Shown here: positions 1 to 6,326 of the stretch, piece by piece
Layout of the letters: every line of letters starts with the position of its first letter
How positions within the stretch are numbered: the stretch's first letter is position 1
Origin: an uncultured bacterium
GTDB taxonomy: Bacteria > Chloroflexota > Anaerolineae > JACIWP01
NCBI GenBank assembly: GCA_903872005.1
Contig: CAIQJD010000599.1
Location: 1-21,205 of the forward strand
Length of the DNA: 21,205 nt
Direction: 5' to 3'
Notes under the pieces: model-generated
Database searches by the model: none
Told to the model about the DNA's origin: nothing
Seen by the model: only the letters and a program-made list of their open reading frames with translations
Program-made: the position numbers and the translations under genes

Positions 1-289
1 CAGCAATGCGTCGAGAAATACATCAAAGCGCTTCTGATTCTCCACAATGTTGACTTCGCGCGTCCATCATATTAGCGCGCTCTTGGGCTTGCTGCCGCCC
101 CCGATCAAACTTGATCTGACGCCTGAAGAACAAGTGCGGCTGACGGACTATGCTGTCACGACGCGTTACCCTGGCGATTACGATCCCATCACTTTAGAAG
201 AGGCTCGCCGCGCCGTGCAAATCGCCCGGCGCGTGCGCGCACAGATTCGCCGGCATCTGCCCAGAATGACGTTGCCCAACAAACGCTAG
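1..289 (+). pseudogene. HEPN-domain protein, 3' part, frameshifted
   Basis: Two reading frames together give one HEPN-like domain. Frame 1 enters from the window edge and reads QQCVEKYIKALLILHNVDFAR before reaching TAG at 73-75. The frame starting at 47 continues with VHHISALLGLLPPP, then LTDYAVTTRYPGDYDP and a basic helix, ending at 287-289. HEPN proteins typically read Q-x-x-E-K-x-x-K-A-L-L, then a short loop, then T-H-(D/N)-I/L, so the join falls near 56-63, where one extra base (or two missing) would explain the shift. The R-x-P-x-D-Y / 'TTRYPGDYD' stretch is also usual in this family. HEPN proteins are often toxins paired with an MNT nucleotidyltransferase antitoxin, but the partner would lie outside the window. 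The break may be a true mutation or a sequencing error. The 5' end is not visible. Confidence 0.72.
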
Positions 290-370
290 AACACACCCCT
301 TCTCTCAGGTCACACCATAGGGCTGCTGCAAAAAGGGCGAGTCCGTTATGTGGCCTCTCCAAGACCATCC

Positions 371-1459
371 CTATCTGAACAGCGCCTTCTTGGCCCACAG
401 CGCCACATACACCAGCCCGATCAGCACCGGCACCTCGATCAGCGGCCCGATGACCGTCGCCAGCGCCTCCTGCGAGGCGATGCCGAACGTCCCCACCGCC
501 ACGGCAATCGCCAGCTCGAAGTTGTTGCTGGCCGCCGTGAAGGATTGTGTCGCTGCCAGCTCATAGGGGAACTTGCGCCACAGCGAGAGGGCGAACGATA
601 CGGCGAACATGATCAGGAAATAGACCAACAACGGGATCGCCACGCGCAGCACATCCAGCGGCCGCGCCAGAATCTTGTCGCCCTGCATGGAAAACATCAC
701 CACGATGGTGAAGAGCAGCCCGATGAGGGCCGTCGGCCCCAGACGCGGCATGAACTGCCCCTCGTACCAGGCTTTGCCTTTGCGCGCGACCAGGGAGAAG
801 CGCGTGATGACGCCGGCCGCCAACGGTATCCCCAAGAAGATCAAGACGCTCTTGGCGATGTCCCACATCCCGATATTGACCACGGTGCCGGCCGCCCCAA
901 ACCACCCCGGCACGACCCGCAGAAAGATGTAGGCCAACGGGCTGTACATCACGATCTGAAAGACGCTATTGAGCGCCACCAGCACGGCGCAATACTCGCT
1001 ATCGCCGCCGGCCAGCATATTCCAGATCAGCACCATGGCGATGCAGCGCGCCAGCCCGACGATGATCAGGCCGGTGCGGAGAGCCGGCAGATCCGGCAAG
1101 AAGAGCCACGCCAACACGAACATGATGATCGGGCCGATGATCCAGTTCAAAACCAGCGAGACGCCGAATTGCTCCCAGGCTTTGCCCACCTTGCCCAGCT
1201 CTTCGTATTTGACCTTCGCCAGCACCGGATACATCATCCAGAGCAGGCCGATGGCGATGGGCAGCGACACCGTCCCGATGCTCAGGGCATTGAAGAGGTC
1301 TTTGATGGCCGGCAGGAGCGCGCCCAGCCCCAGCCCGATCCCCATGGCCAGCAGGATCCACAGCGGCAGGAAGCGATCCAGCAGCGACAGCCGGCCCATC
1401 ACGCCGGTCGCCATCGTTGTCTCACAACTTTCGCCTTGCGTCAGCCCCGTCTTGGTCAT
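371..1459 (-). CDS. acr3: Arsenite efflux transporter, Acr3 family
   Basis: This is a ten-helix membrane exporter of arsenite (and possibly antimonite) of the Acr3 (BASS superfamily) type, 362 residues long, the usual size. Diagnostic stretches include LARCIAMVLIWNMLAGG with the conserved Cys near residue 139 that is essential in studied Acr3 proteins, ALNSVFQIVMYSPLAY, TQSFTAASNNFELAIAVAVG, and the late GPLIEVPVLIGLVY Glu helix. I chose the ATG at 1459 because GGGAGG lies six bases upstream; a GTG five codons earlier overlaps that ribosome site. The gene is separated from the arsR-permease cluster (4591-6709) by the selenoprotein operon, so it probably has its own promoter in or near the repeat array at 1486-1573. 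No convincing terminator is seen between its stop and the HEPN remnant. Confidence 0.95.
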   Translation of the reverse strand: MTKTGLTQGESCETTMATGVMGRLSLLDRFLPLWILLAMGIGLGLGALLPAIKDLFNALSIGTVSLPIAIGLLWMMYPVLAKVKYEELGKVGKAWEQFGVSLVLNWIIGPIIMFVLAWLFLPDLPALRTGLIIVGLARCIAMVLIWNMLAGGDSEYCAVLVALNSVFQIVMYSPLAYIFLRVVPGWFGAAGTVVNIGMWDIAKSVLIFLGIPLAAGVITRFSLVARKGKAWYEGQFMPRLGPTALIGLLFTIVVMFSMQGDKILARPLDVLRVAIPLLVYFLIMFAVSFALSLWRKFPYELAATQSFTAASNNFELAIAVAVGTFGIASQEALATVIGPLIEVPVLIGLVYVALWAKKALFR

Positions 1460-1485
1460 CTTTGCCCTCCCCACGCGAGTGATCT

Positions 1486-1573
1486 GCTATCAGCTTTCAG
1501 CAATCAGCGGTCAGCGGTCAGCGGCGCGTTCGGCATTGGCTGAGGCTGACTGCTGAACGCTGACTGCTGATCG
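1486..1573. repeat. Inverted pair of heptad repeat arrays (GCTGANN)
   Basis: Positions 1486-1522 hold about five copies of NNTCAGC in a row. After a 16-base spacer, positions 1539-1573 hold about five copies of GCTGANN. The two halves are reverse complements in their five-base core, so the transcript could fold into a long imperfect hairpin interrupted by two-base mismatches. It lies between the stop of the radical SAM gene and the start of acr3, both on the minus strand, so it could end the former and sit in the leader of the latter. Similar GCTGA-rich arrays are, from memory, seen between genes in several bacterial phyla as dispersed repeats. No flanking target duplication is evident. Confidence 0.75.
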
Positions 1574-1579
1574 CTTTGC

Positions 1580-2683
1580 TCACGCGCAGCGCACGATACC
1601 ACGCGCCCACAGACAATCGCCACAGACCGGGAAAGGATTGCCGAAGCAATCCTCTTCGTTGCGCTCCGCCATATCACAGCCACAATCGGTGCAGGGCGGA
1701 AAATCGAAGGCGCGCACCCGCTGCCGAAAGGCCGCGTACTCCGGCGCTTCCCAGATGGCGCGCAGCGCTTGCGCCGGCAGCCGGCCCACCTCGTAGCGCC
1801 GCATCTGCTTCTTGCGATTCATAATGTAGCAGGTATACGAATGCATCAACGGCGGGCACGGGCTGACCGCGCCATTCCAGGAAACCGCCAGACCGTTCGC
1901 CTGAATGAAGGGGCAATGGCTGTTGCGCGCGGCCAGGCTCATATCCAGAAAGCTGACATTGGCCTGCGAGCGCAGCACCGTAGCCAACGGCCCCTGCGTC
2001 TTGGCCGACCAGTCCATGCGCGGCAGATACCACATCGGGGTCATCGGCGCGCCATTGCCGGCATACGCCGTCGCCTTCAGGCTGTAGAGCACTTCCTCGC
2101 GCAGCTCCGGCGTGTACGGCAACACATTGGTGACGATGATGAACGATGCGCCAATCTGCATCGCCACGTTGTTGAGCGCCGGCAGCTCGTGGATATTGCG
2201 CTTCATGGCGACGAACTCAATGCCGATACGCACCGGCGGCTGCACGCCCGGCTCGTACAGATCCCAGAAGAGCCGCACGTTCTTGAGCACCTGGCGCAGC
2301 GTCGCCCCCGGCCGCACATCGTCGAAGGCTTCGGCCGTCGCCCCATCAATGGAAACGACCAGTTGATCCAGGCCGGCGTCTATCAGCCCTTGCGCCAATG
2401 CCGGGGTTAACAACAGGGCATTGGTGGTCATCTCCGTGGTCAGGCCGCGCGCGTGGGCCAGGCGCACCATGTCCACGAAACGGGGGTGTAACAGCGGCTC
2501 GCCCAGGCCGGCGAAGGCGATAGTCTTGGCCTGGGGGAATTCCACCAGATCGTCAATCAGGCGTTGATAGACGTCCCAATCCATCATGCCGAGGGTTTCA
2601 TCCCAGACATTGCGGATGCAGGTGCGACAACGCAGATTACAGCAATTGGTCGGTTCGACGTAGACTTTGCTCAGTTCATCCAT
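1580..2683 (-). CDS. Radical SAM/SPASM enzyme, maturase-like
   Basis: A 367-residue radical SAM enzyme. The [4Fe-4S]-SAM motif CNLRCRTC (Cys15, Cys19, Cys22) follows the opening YVEPTN, with the GLGEPLLHP Gly-Glu stretch and VVSIDGATAEAFDDVRPG later in the barrel. The C-terminal third has a SPASM-type Cys set: CPFIQANGLAVSWNGAVSPCPP, then CTDCGC, EEDC and VCGDC, likely holding auxiliary Fe-S clusters. The opening 'YVEPTN-CNLRCRTCIRN-WDE' resembles, from memory, the radical SAM proteins named tungsten-cofactor oxidoreductase maturases; no such oxidoreductase is in this window, so the substrate is open. Its ATG overlaps the end of the preceding selenoprotein gene by eight bases (ATGGATGA), so translation is coupled. 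It is the last gene of the operon that starts at 4484. Its stop TGA is followed by the heptad repeats. Confidence 0.88.
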   Translation of the reverse strand: MDELSKVYVEPTNCCNLRCRTCIRNVWDETLGMMDWDVYQRLIDDLVEFPQAKTIAFAGLGEPLLHPRFVDMVRLAHARGLTTEMTTNALLLTPALAQGLIDAGLDQLVVSIDGATAEAFDDVRPGATLRQVLKNVRLFWDLYEPGVQPPVRIGIEFVAMKRNIHELPALNNVAMQIGASFIIVTNVLPYTPELREEVLYSLKATAYAGNGAPMTPMWYLPRMDWSAKTQGPLATVLRSQANVSFLDMSLAARNSHCPFIQANGLAVSWNGAVSPCPPLMHSYTCYIMNRKKQMRRYEVGRLPAQALRAIWEAPEYAAFRQRVRAFDFPPCTDCGCDMAERNEEDCFGNPFPVCGDCLWARGIVRCA

Positions 2684-2984
2684 GTATTCTTAGACGGAAC
2701 CGCCCGTAGTCCTGGATGTAAAACAGCATCTCGCCGGCCGCGAGATCGCGCGCCTCCCACACCTCATGCGAGATATACAATGTGCCATAGGCGTGGCCTT
2801 CCGGTTCTTCCAGGGGGAAGGCCACGCATTCTTCGAGGTTGTCCGGTGAAGCCATCAGACCTGATGGCGCCTTGAAGGCCATTCATCAGCCGGCGATGAC
2901 GACGCGCCGCGTCAGATAGAGCTGGCCGCCGTTGCGCCGGATATGATCTCGCAGCCACGCCGAAGTGATGGTAACTCGCATCAT
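2676..2984 (-). CDS. Predicted selenoprotein with Sec-Sec pair, copy 1
   Basis: One frame of 103 codons runs from ATG 2984 to TGA 2678-2676, interrupted only by two adjacent TGA codons at 2888-2886 and 2885-2883. Read as Sec33-Sec34, it gives a 102-residue protein: a 32-residue N-part (RVTITSAWLRDHIRRNGG...), the GUU-M-AFKAP(S)G motif, and a beta-rich C-part (GTLYISHEVWEARDL...). The upstream paralogue has the same layout with its UGA pair at the same residues 33-34. A 7-bp hairpin with loop GGUC begins 15 bases after the second UGA. Its start ATGA overlaps the upstream stop by four bases, and its end overlaps the radical SAM gene by eight. I recall a RefSeq label 'CC/Se motif family (seleno)protein' for proteins of about this size, which may be this family; unchecked. 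A plain annotation would show only a 68-residue ORF from 2882. Function unknown; a vicinal Sec-Sec pair suggests redox chemistry or soft-metal/metalloid binding. Confidence 0.78.
2851..2868 (-). promoter_or_regulatory. SECIS-like hairpin of selenoprotein copy 1
   Basis: On the minus strand GCCATCA (2868-2862), loop GGTC (2861-2858) and TGATGGC (2857-2851) form a perfect 7-bp stem. The loop starts 21 bases after the second in-frame TGA. The apical sequence CAGGTCTG is the same as I recall at the tip of the E. coli fdhF SECIS, where SelB contacts the GGUC loop. The position falls within the range used for bacterial SECIS elements, and the hairpin is inside the coding region, as is usual in bacteria. 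It lacks the bulged U of fdhF. Confidence 0.72.
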
Positions 2985-3298
2985 GCGCCTCGCAACAGGG
3001 CGCCGGCAGGTTGACCCAGCGCCAGCTTATAGCGTCGGGTGACATCCATCACGAAAAAAAGCTCCTCGGCTTCGGCCGGCAATTGTTCCAGGATGCTCCG
3101 CTCCACGTAAACCAACGCATCGCCGGCGCGCAGGCAGACGAACCCCTCCGCGTCAGTGGGCTTTGCCAGCCGACCGGCCGGCGCTTTGAAAGCGATTCAT
3201 CAGCCGCGCGCGATCAGCCGGCGCTCCAGCGTGAGGCGCCCGCCGGCCGCCCGCACCCGTTCCGCCAACACTGCTGAGATCAAACGCGCCTCTGCCAT
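2981..3298 (-). CDS. Predicted selenoprotein with Sec-Sec pair, copy 2
   Basis: A paralogue of the next gene. The frame from ATG 3298 to TGA 2983-2981 has 106 codons and is broken only by adjacent TGA codons at 3202-3200 and 3199-3197. Read through, it is 105 residues: MAEARLISAVLAERVRAAGG..., then G-U33-U34-I-AFKAP(A)G, then VCLRAGDALVYVERSILEQL. The downstream part has no start codon at the matching place: copy 1 has ATG after the TGA pair, this copy has ATC. The part after the UGAs is nevertheless clearly homologous to copy 1, with synonymous changes in AFKAP codons. A GGUC-capped 7-bp hairpin follows at the same distance as in copy 1. The start lies seven bases after the metallophosphatase gene stop, behind a G-rich ribosome site (AGGGGGG). 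The alternative of a 32-residue peptide ending at the first TGA leaves the conserved downstream frame unexplained. Confidence 0.78.
3165..3182 (-). promoter_or_regulatory. SECIS-like hairpin of selenoprotein copy 2
   Basis: On the minus strand GCCGGCC (3182-3176), loop GGTC (3175-3172) and GGCTGGC (3171-3165) form a 7-bp stem with one G-U pair. The loop begins 21 bases after the second TGA, exactly as in copy 1. Most middle stem bases differ from copy 1 (CCGGCC against CCATCA) while pairing and loop are kept, which is compensatory change between paralogues. Confidence 0.72.
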
Positions 3299-3305
3299 AG
3301 CCCCC

Positions 3306-4484
3306 CTACTGTGGCTGCGTCGCCACCCAATCCGCCACGGCTTGCTGATCCGGCACTTCCGGCCCCAGCGACAGGGCGTCGAAAGCGTACTGGCTGCGCT
3401 TGTTGGCGCTGTCAAAGGCCAGGCGCAAGATGCCCAGCCGCAGGCCGGCATGGCCGGCCGTGGACTGGTGCGCCTGCACGATCACGCCGCCGGCCGCGCC
3501 CACTTCCGCCGGGCTGATCATCTCTTCGCCGGCGCTGACGATCACGTCCACATCCGGCAGACTCTTGGCGATCTCGCGGCGGATGGCCGCCGTGGCGCTG
3601 GTCAGGACGATCACAATGTCGCTCTTGCCGGCCACTTCGGGCAAGACGCCGCGCAAGGCTTGCAGCGGGTCCGTCACGGTATACGGGCTGGTCGCGTTAG
3701 CGACCGGCTGGCCGGTCACGCCGATGATACCCACCTTGCGCCCCTGCACGTCCAACACCGTGTAGGCATCGCAGACGCGCTGACCGCTATCCTTAGCCAG
3801 GACATTGGCGGACAGGATCGGGAACTTCGCCTCGCCCACGCGCTGGCGCAGGGCGCTCACGGCCAGCGTGAGATCTCTCTCGCCCAGGGACATGGCCTGA
3901 TAACCCAGGCGATTCATGGCTTCGATGCTGCTGGCGCCCCTGGAAGAAACGGCCGGCTCCATGTCGTTCAACAGAGCGTTGCCGGCGTCCAACACCAGGA
4001 CCGACGACTGGCGCTGACGCGCGGCTTCAATTGCGGCAGCCCGACGGGCTACCCCCCCCACCTGGGGGCGTCAGCCACAGGGGCGCAGGTAGCCCCAGGT
4101 ATCTCCGGTCTCCAGGATGAGCAGCTCCCAGCCGCCGGCCAGCGCGGCCACCGACGCGTACAGCTTGTCCCAATCAGGAGGCGGCGTTGGCACATCGCCG
4201 GCCGGGTTCACCGTCGCCAGCGCCGTCGTGGGAATGCTCGATGTGGCGCGCTGCACGACCGCCGTAGCGGCCGGCCGCGTCGGAACCGGCTCCAGGGCGG
4301 CGCTGTCCCCTGACGACGCTGGCGCGCCCTGCCCGAAGAGGAGCGGCAGGCCGACGCCGGCGGCGACCACCAGGACGAAGACGCCGGCGATAATCAATGC
4401 CCACATGCCCGAAGACATCTCCGTCTTTGGCGCGGCGCCGGCCTGTGGGCCTTTCGATGGCGGTAACTTTTGAGGCACTTCCAT
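3306..4484 (-). CDS. Predicted selenoprotein: membrane-anchored metallophosphatase-like, PCGU motif
   Basis: A single frame of 393 codons from ATG 4484 to TAG 3308-3306, interrupted only by TGA at 4073-4071. Read as Sec138, it gives a 392-residue protein: a cytoplasmic N-end, one membrane helix (about 28-50), a Pro/Thr-rich linker, then a domain like the N-terminal part of 5'-nucleotidase/UshA-type metallophosphatases. Family landmarks cross the UGA: ELLILETGDTWGYLRPCG-U-RPQVGGVARRAAAIEAA, then VLVLDAGNALL, AMNRLGYQAMSLGERDL, FPILSANVLA and VGIIGVTG. Relatives, from memory, have PCGC followed by LGG(L/V)ARRA, so the UGA stands at the second Cys. Several metal ligands of true nucleotidases look replaced (GDT for D-x-H, GER for GNH), so hydrolysis is doubtful. 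Start chosen by GAGGTGA just upstream. First gene of the operon. Without recoding it would be split exactly inside the conserved motif. Confidence 0.8.
4035..4053 (-). promoter_or_regulatory. SECIS-like hairpin of the PCGU metallophosphatase
   Basis: On the minus strand GGTAGCCC (4053-4046), loop GTC (4045-4043) and GGGCTGCC (4042-4035) form an 8-bp stem with one G-U pair. The loop starts 25 bases after the in-frame TGA and begins with G, as bacterial SECIS loops usually do. A second possible stem, CCCCC with GGGGG closer to the TGA, competes with it, so the fold is less clear than in the two paralogues downstream. Confidence 0.55.
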
Positions 4485-4512
4485 TCACCTCATCTCGCGA
4501 GAATTGGAAGGC

Positions 4513-4540
4513 AGTATAACACAGCCGGCCGGCGCGTCAA
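4513..4540 (-). promoter_or_regulatory. Promoter of the selenoprotein operon
   Basis: TTGACG (4540-4535), a 16-base spacer and TATACT (4518-4513) on the minus strand make a good sigma-70-type promoter. It ends about 30 bases before the ATG at 4484, placing transcription start near 4506. No operator dyad is obvious beside it. Confidence 0.65.
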
Positions 4541-4590
4541 GCGTCGCAACACCGGCCGCATCGTCGGTCGCGCTGCTCCCTGCTACTCCC

Positions 4591-4833
4591 TTACTTCTGC
4601 GCTTCTTGGAGCCAGGCGGCGATCTCTGCTTTCTGGGGCAGCCGGCCGGAAGACTTCACTTCCTCATTCACCACCAACCCCGGCGTGCTGACGATGGGAT
4701 AGGCCATGATCGCGTCCATATCGGTCACATGCGTCACCGTCGCGGCGATGCCCAGCTCCGCCAACGCTTCGTGGGTCAATTCTTCCAGACGCTTGCACTT
4801 GGCGCAGCCCTTACCCAGAACCTTGATCTCCAT
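4591..4833 (-). CDS. Thioredoxin-like small redox protein
   Basis: An 80-residue protein with a thioredoxin fold of the 'redox-active disulfide protein 2' type: MEIKVLGKGCAKCKRL with Cys10-x-x-Cys13, the cis-Pro loop as VSTPGLVVNEEV, and the ending GRLPQKAEIAAWL. The length is normal for this family. AGGAGGAGG upstream fixes the ATG at 4833. It lies 23 bases after the permease gene and is the last gene of the arsR operon. Such small thioredoxins commonly accompany ArsP/DUF318-type permeases, where they may reduce or hand over the metalloid or thiol substrate; that role is inferred from context. Both Cys are encoded normally, with no UGA in the motif. Confidence 0.9.
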   Translation of the reverse strand: MEIKVLGKGCAKCKRLEELTHEALAELGIAATVTHVTDMDAIMAYPIVSTPGLVVNEEVKSSGRLPQKAEIAAWLQEAQK

Positions 4834-4856
4834 GCGTACCCTCCTCCTGATATGCG

Positions 4857-6326
4857 TCACACGATGCGCGCCGGCGCGCCGGCGCGGCGATTGCGCCCGC
4901 TGATCCAGACCAGGCCCCCGACGAGGACAGCCATGCCGCCGGCCAGATACAGCCCGATGAGCCACAGGCTCACCCCATCTACCCAGGCGCCAAAGAGCAG
5001 GCCGGCCAGCATGCTGAACAGCGCCACCCAGCCCACGTACACCCACGCCTTGAGCTTGCCGATAATGCTGGCGGTGATCAGGATGCTCTGCAGGCTCAAT
5101 TCCGGGTCAGCCATGAGGTAGGCCAACAAGGGGCCGCGGTGCATCCCCAGGCTCAAGAACAGCTTGGCGATGGGGACTTCCACCAGCGTGGGGAAGTACA
5201 TGAAGACGCCAAAGATCACGGCGACCGCGTTCGCTAACGGCGTGTTGCGGCCGGCCAGCGACTCAATCCATTCGGGGCGAATCAGCGGGCGCAAGACGCC
5301 GACCGCGAAGACCCCGACGATCAGCAATGGGAAGATCTGCTTGACGAAGCGCCACGTCTCCCAGAGCCATTCCTGAATCTCAAACGCCTCGAAGCTGCGC
5401 CACGCGACGACACCGATGGCCGCCAGGGTCAGGATGACCCCGAACAGCTTGCCGGTGAGCAAGATGTCCAGACCGCCGGCGTGCGGGACGATCTTCGCGG
5501 CCGCCGCCATCAACGTCAGCGCGATCAGGCCCAGCGTCGCCCACGTCCAGCCGTTGAACCCTTCATCCACTTTGTTCAAGCCGCGCCAGGCAGCCAGCGC
5601 AATCAGGGCCAGCAACGCGATCAGCGCGACGCCTTGCACGCTGACACCCTCTTCGCCGCGACTGGCGTCGAAGGGGGCGAGCTGATAGAGCCGCGCTTGA
5701 AGCTGACCGGCGCCGGCCAACGGCAGCCGGATGGTCGCGTAGCTATTCGTGAGCAACCCCACTTGCAGCGTCCCGACGATGAGCAGGGCGATCAGCAGGG
5801 CCAGCAGGAGCCAACTGCGAGTCGGCACGGTGGCCCGCGAGGCAAAGCTATCCGCGCCGGCCGCGTCGCGCGCCGCATCCTCTTTGCGGAAGAGGAGCGC
5901 CATGATGAGACCGATGCCGATGCCGAAGAGCATGGAGAGCGCCAGGCGCGCCGCCGCAATGTCCAGGCCGAGAGCCACGCCGCTGTAGGTCACCGCCAGG
6001 ATGTTGATGGCCGGCCCGACGAACAGGAAGGTGATCGCCGGCCCCAGGCCGGCCCCCTTCTTGTAGATGCCGGCGAAAAGCGGAAGAATCGTGCAGGAGC
6101 AGACCGCCAGCGCGAAGCCGCCCACGGCCGCCGCCGGATACGAGATGGTCTTGGGCGAGCGCCGGCCGAGGTAACGCGTCACCGCTTCTTTGGGAATCAA
6201 GGCCGAAAGCGCGCCGGCGATGAAGAAGGCCGGCAACAGGCAGAGCAAGACGTGCGCCGCCAGGTAGGCAGCCAGGTTGCCCAGGCCGCTCTGCGCCAGC
6301 GATAGGATGAATGGGAAGATGCTCAT
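4857..6326 (-). CDS. ArsP/DUF318-type permease
   Basis: A 489-residue permease with ten or more hydrophobic segments. The first half has the family motif around FALAVCSCTILPLFAGIYKKGAG-GPAITFLFVGPAINI, with Cys76 and Cys78 in a C-S-C that in ArsP relatives binds trivalent organoarsenicals. The second half has a related repeat (VFGVFMYFPTLVEVPIAKLFLSLGM). A long middle region (residues about 170-300) with extra helices separates the halves, as in the longer members of the family. ATG 6326 overlaps the arsR stop by four bases (ATGA), so I take this start although the frame is open further upstream. The context of ArsR and a small thioredoxin supports export of an arsenic compound or another metalloid or metal; the substrate cannot be read from the sequence. 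Confidence 0.87.
   Translation of the reverse strand: MSIFPFILSLAQSGLGNLAAYLAAHVLLCLLPAFFIAGALSALIPKEAVTRYLGRRSPKTISYPAAAVGGFALAVCSCTILPLFAGIYKKGAGLGPAITFLFVGPAINILAVTYSGVALGLDIAAARLALSMLFGIGIGLIMALLFRKEDAARDAAGADSFASRATVPTRSWLLLALLIALLIVGTLQVGLLTNSYATIRLPLAGAGQLQARLYQLAPFDASRGEEGVSVQGVALIALLALIALAAWRGLNKVDEGFNGWTWATLGLIALTLMAAAAKIVPHAGGLDILLTGKLFGVILTLAAIGVVAWRSFEAFEIQEWLWETWRFVKQIFPLLIVGVFAVGVLRPLIRPEWIESLAGRNTPLANAVAVIFGVFMYFPTLVEVPIAKLFLSLGMHRGPLLAYLMADPELSLQSILITASIIGKLKAWVYVGWVALFSMLAGLLFGAWVDGVSLWLIGLYLAGGMAVLVGGLVWISGRNRRAGAPARIV

Noticed and set aside
73..75. TAG in the HEPN gene as a recoded codon (pyrrolysine)
   Set aside because: The homologous sequence continues in a different frame, not in the same frame, so it is a frameshift.
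1486..1573. CRISPR-like array
   Set aside because: The repeat units are 7 bases with 2-base variable parts; there are no spacers of CRISPR length and no cas genes.
1580..1582. Stop TGA of the radical SAM gene as another Sec codon (CA-TGA)
   Set aside because: What follows in frame is only the heptad repeat with another stop after about 20 codons, with no SECIS-like hairpin and no conserved protein sequence.
2886..2984. A 32-residue peptide beside a radical SAM/SPASM gene (and its sister at 3200-3298), as RiPP precursors
   Set aside because: Both continue in the same frame beyond the TGA pair into conserved homologous sequence, and one has no start codon there. A read-through selenoprotein explains more.
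3306..4061. A stand-alone metallophosphatase starting at GTG 4061
   Set aside because: It would lack the first strand and the PCG motif, which lie in the same frame immediately upstream of the TGA; no ribosome site is seen before the GTG.
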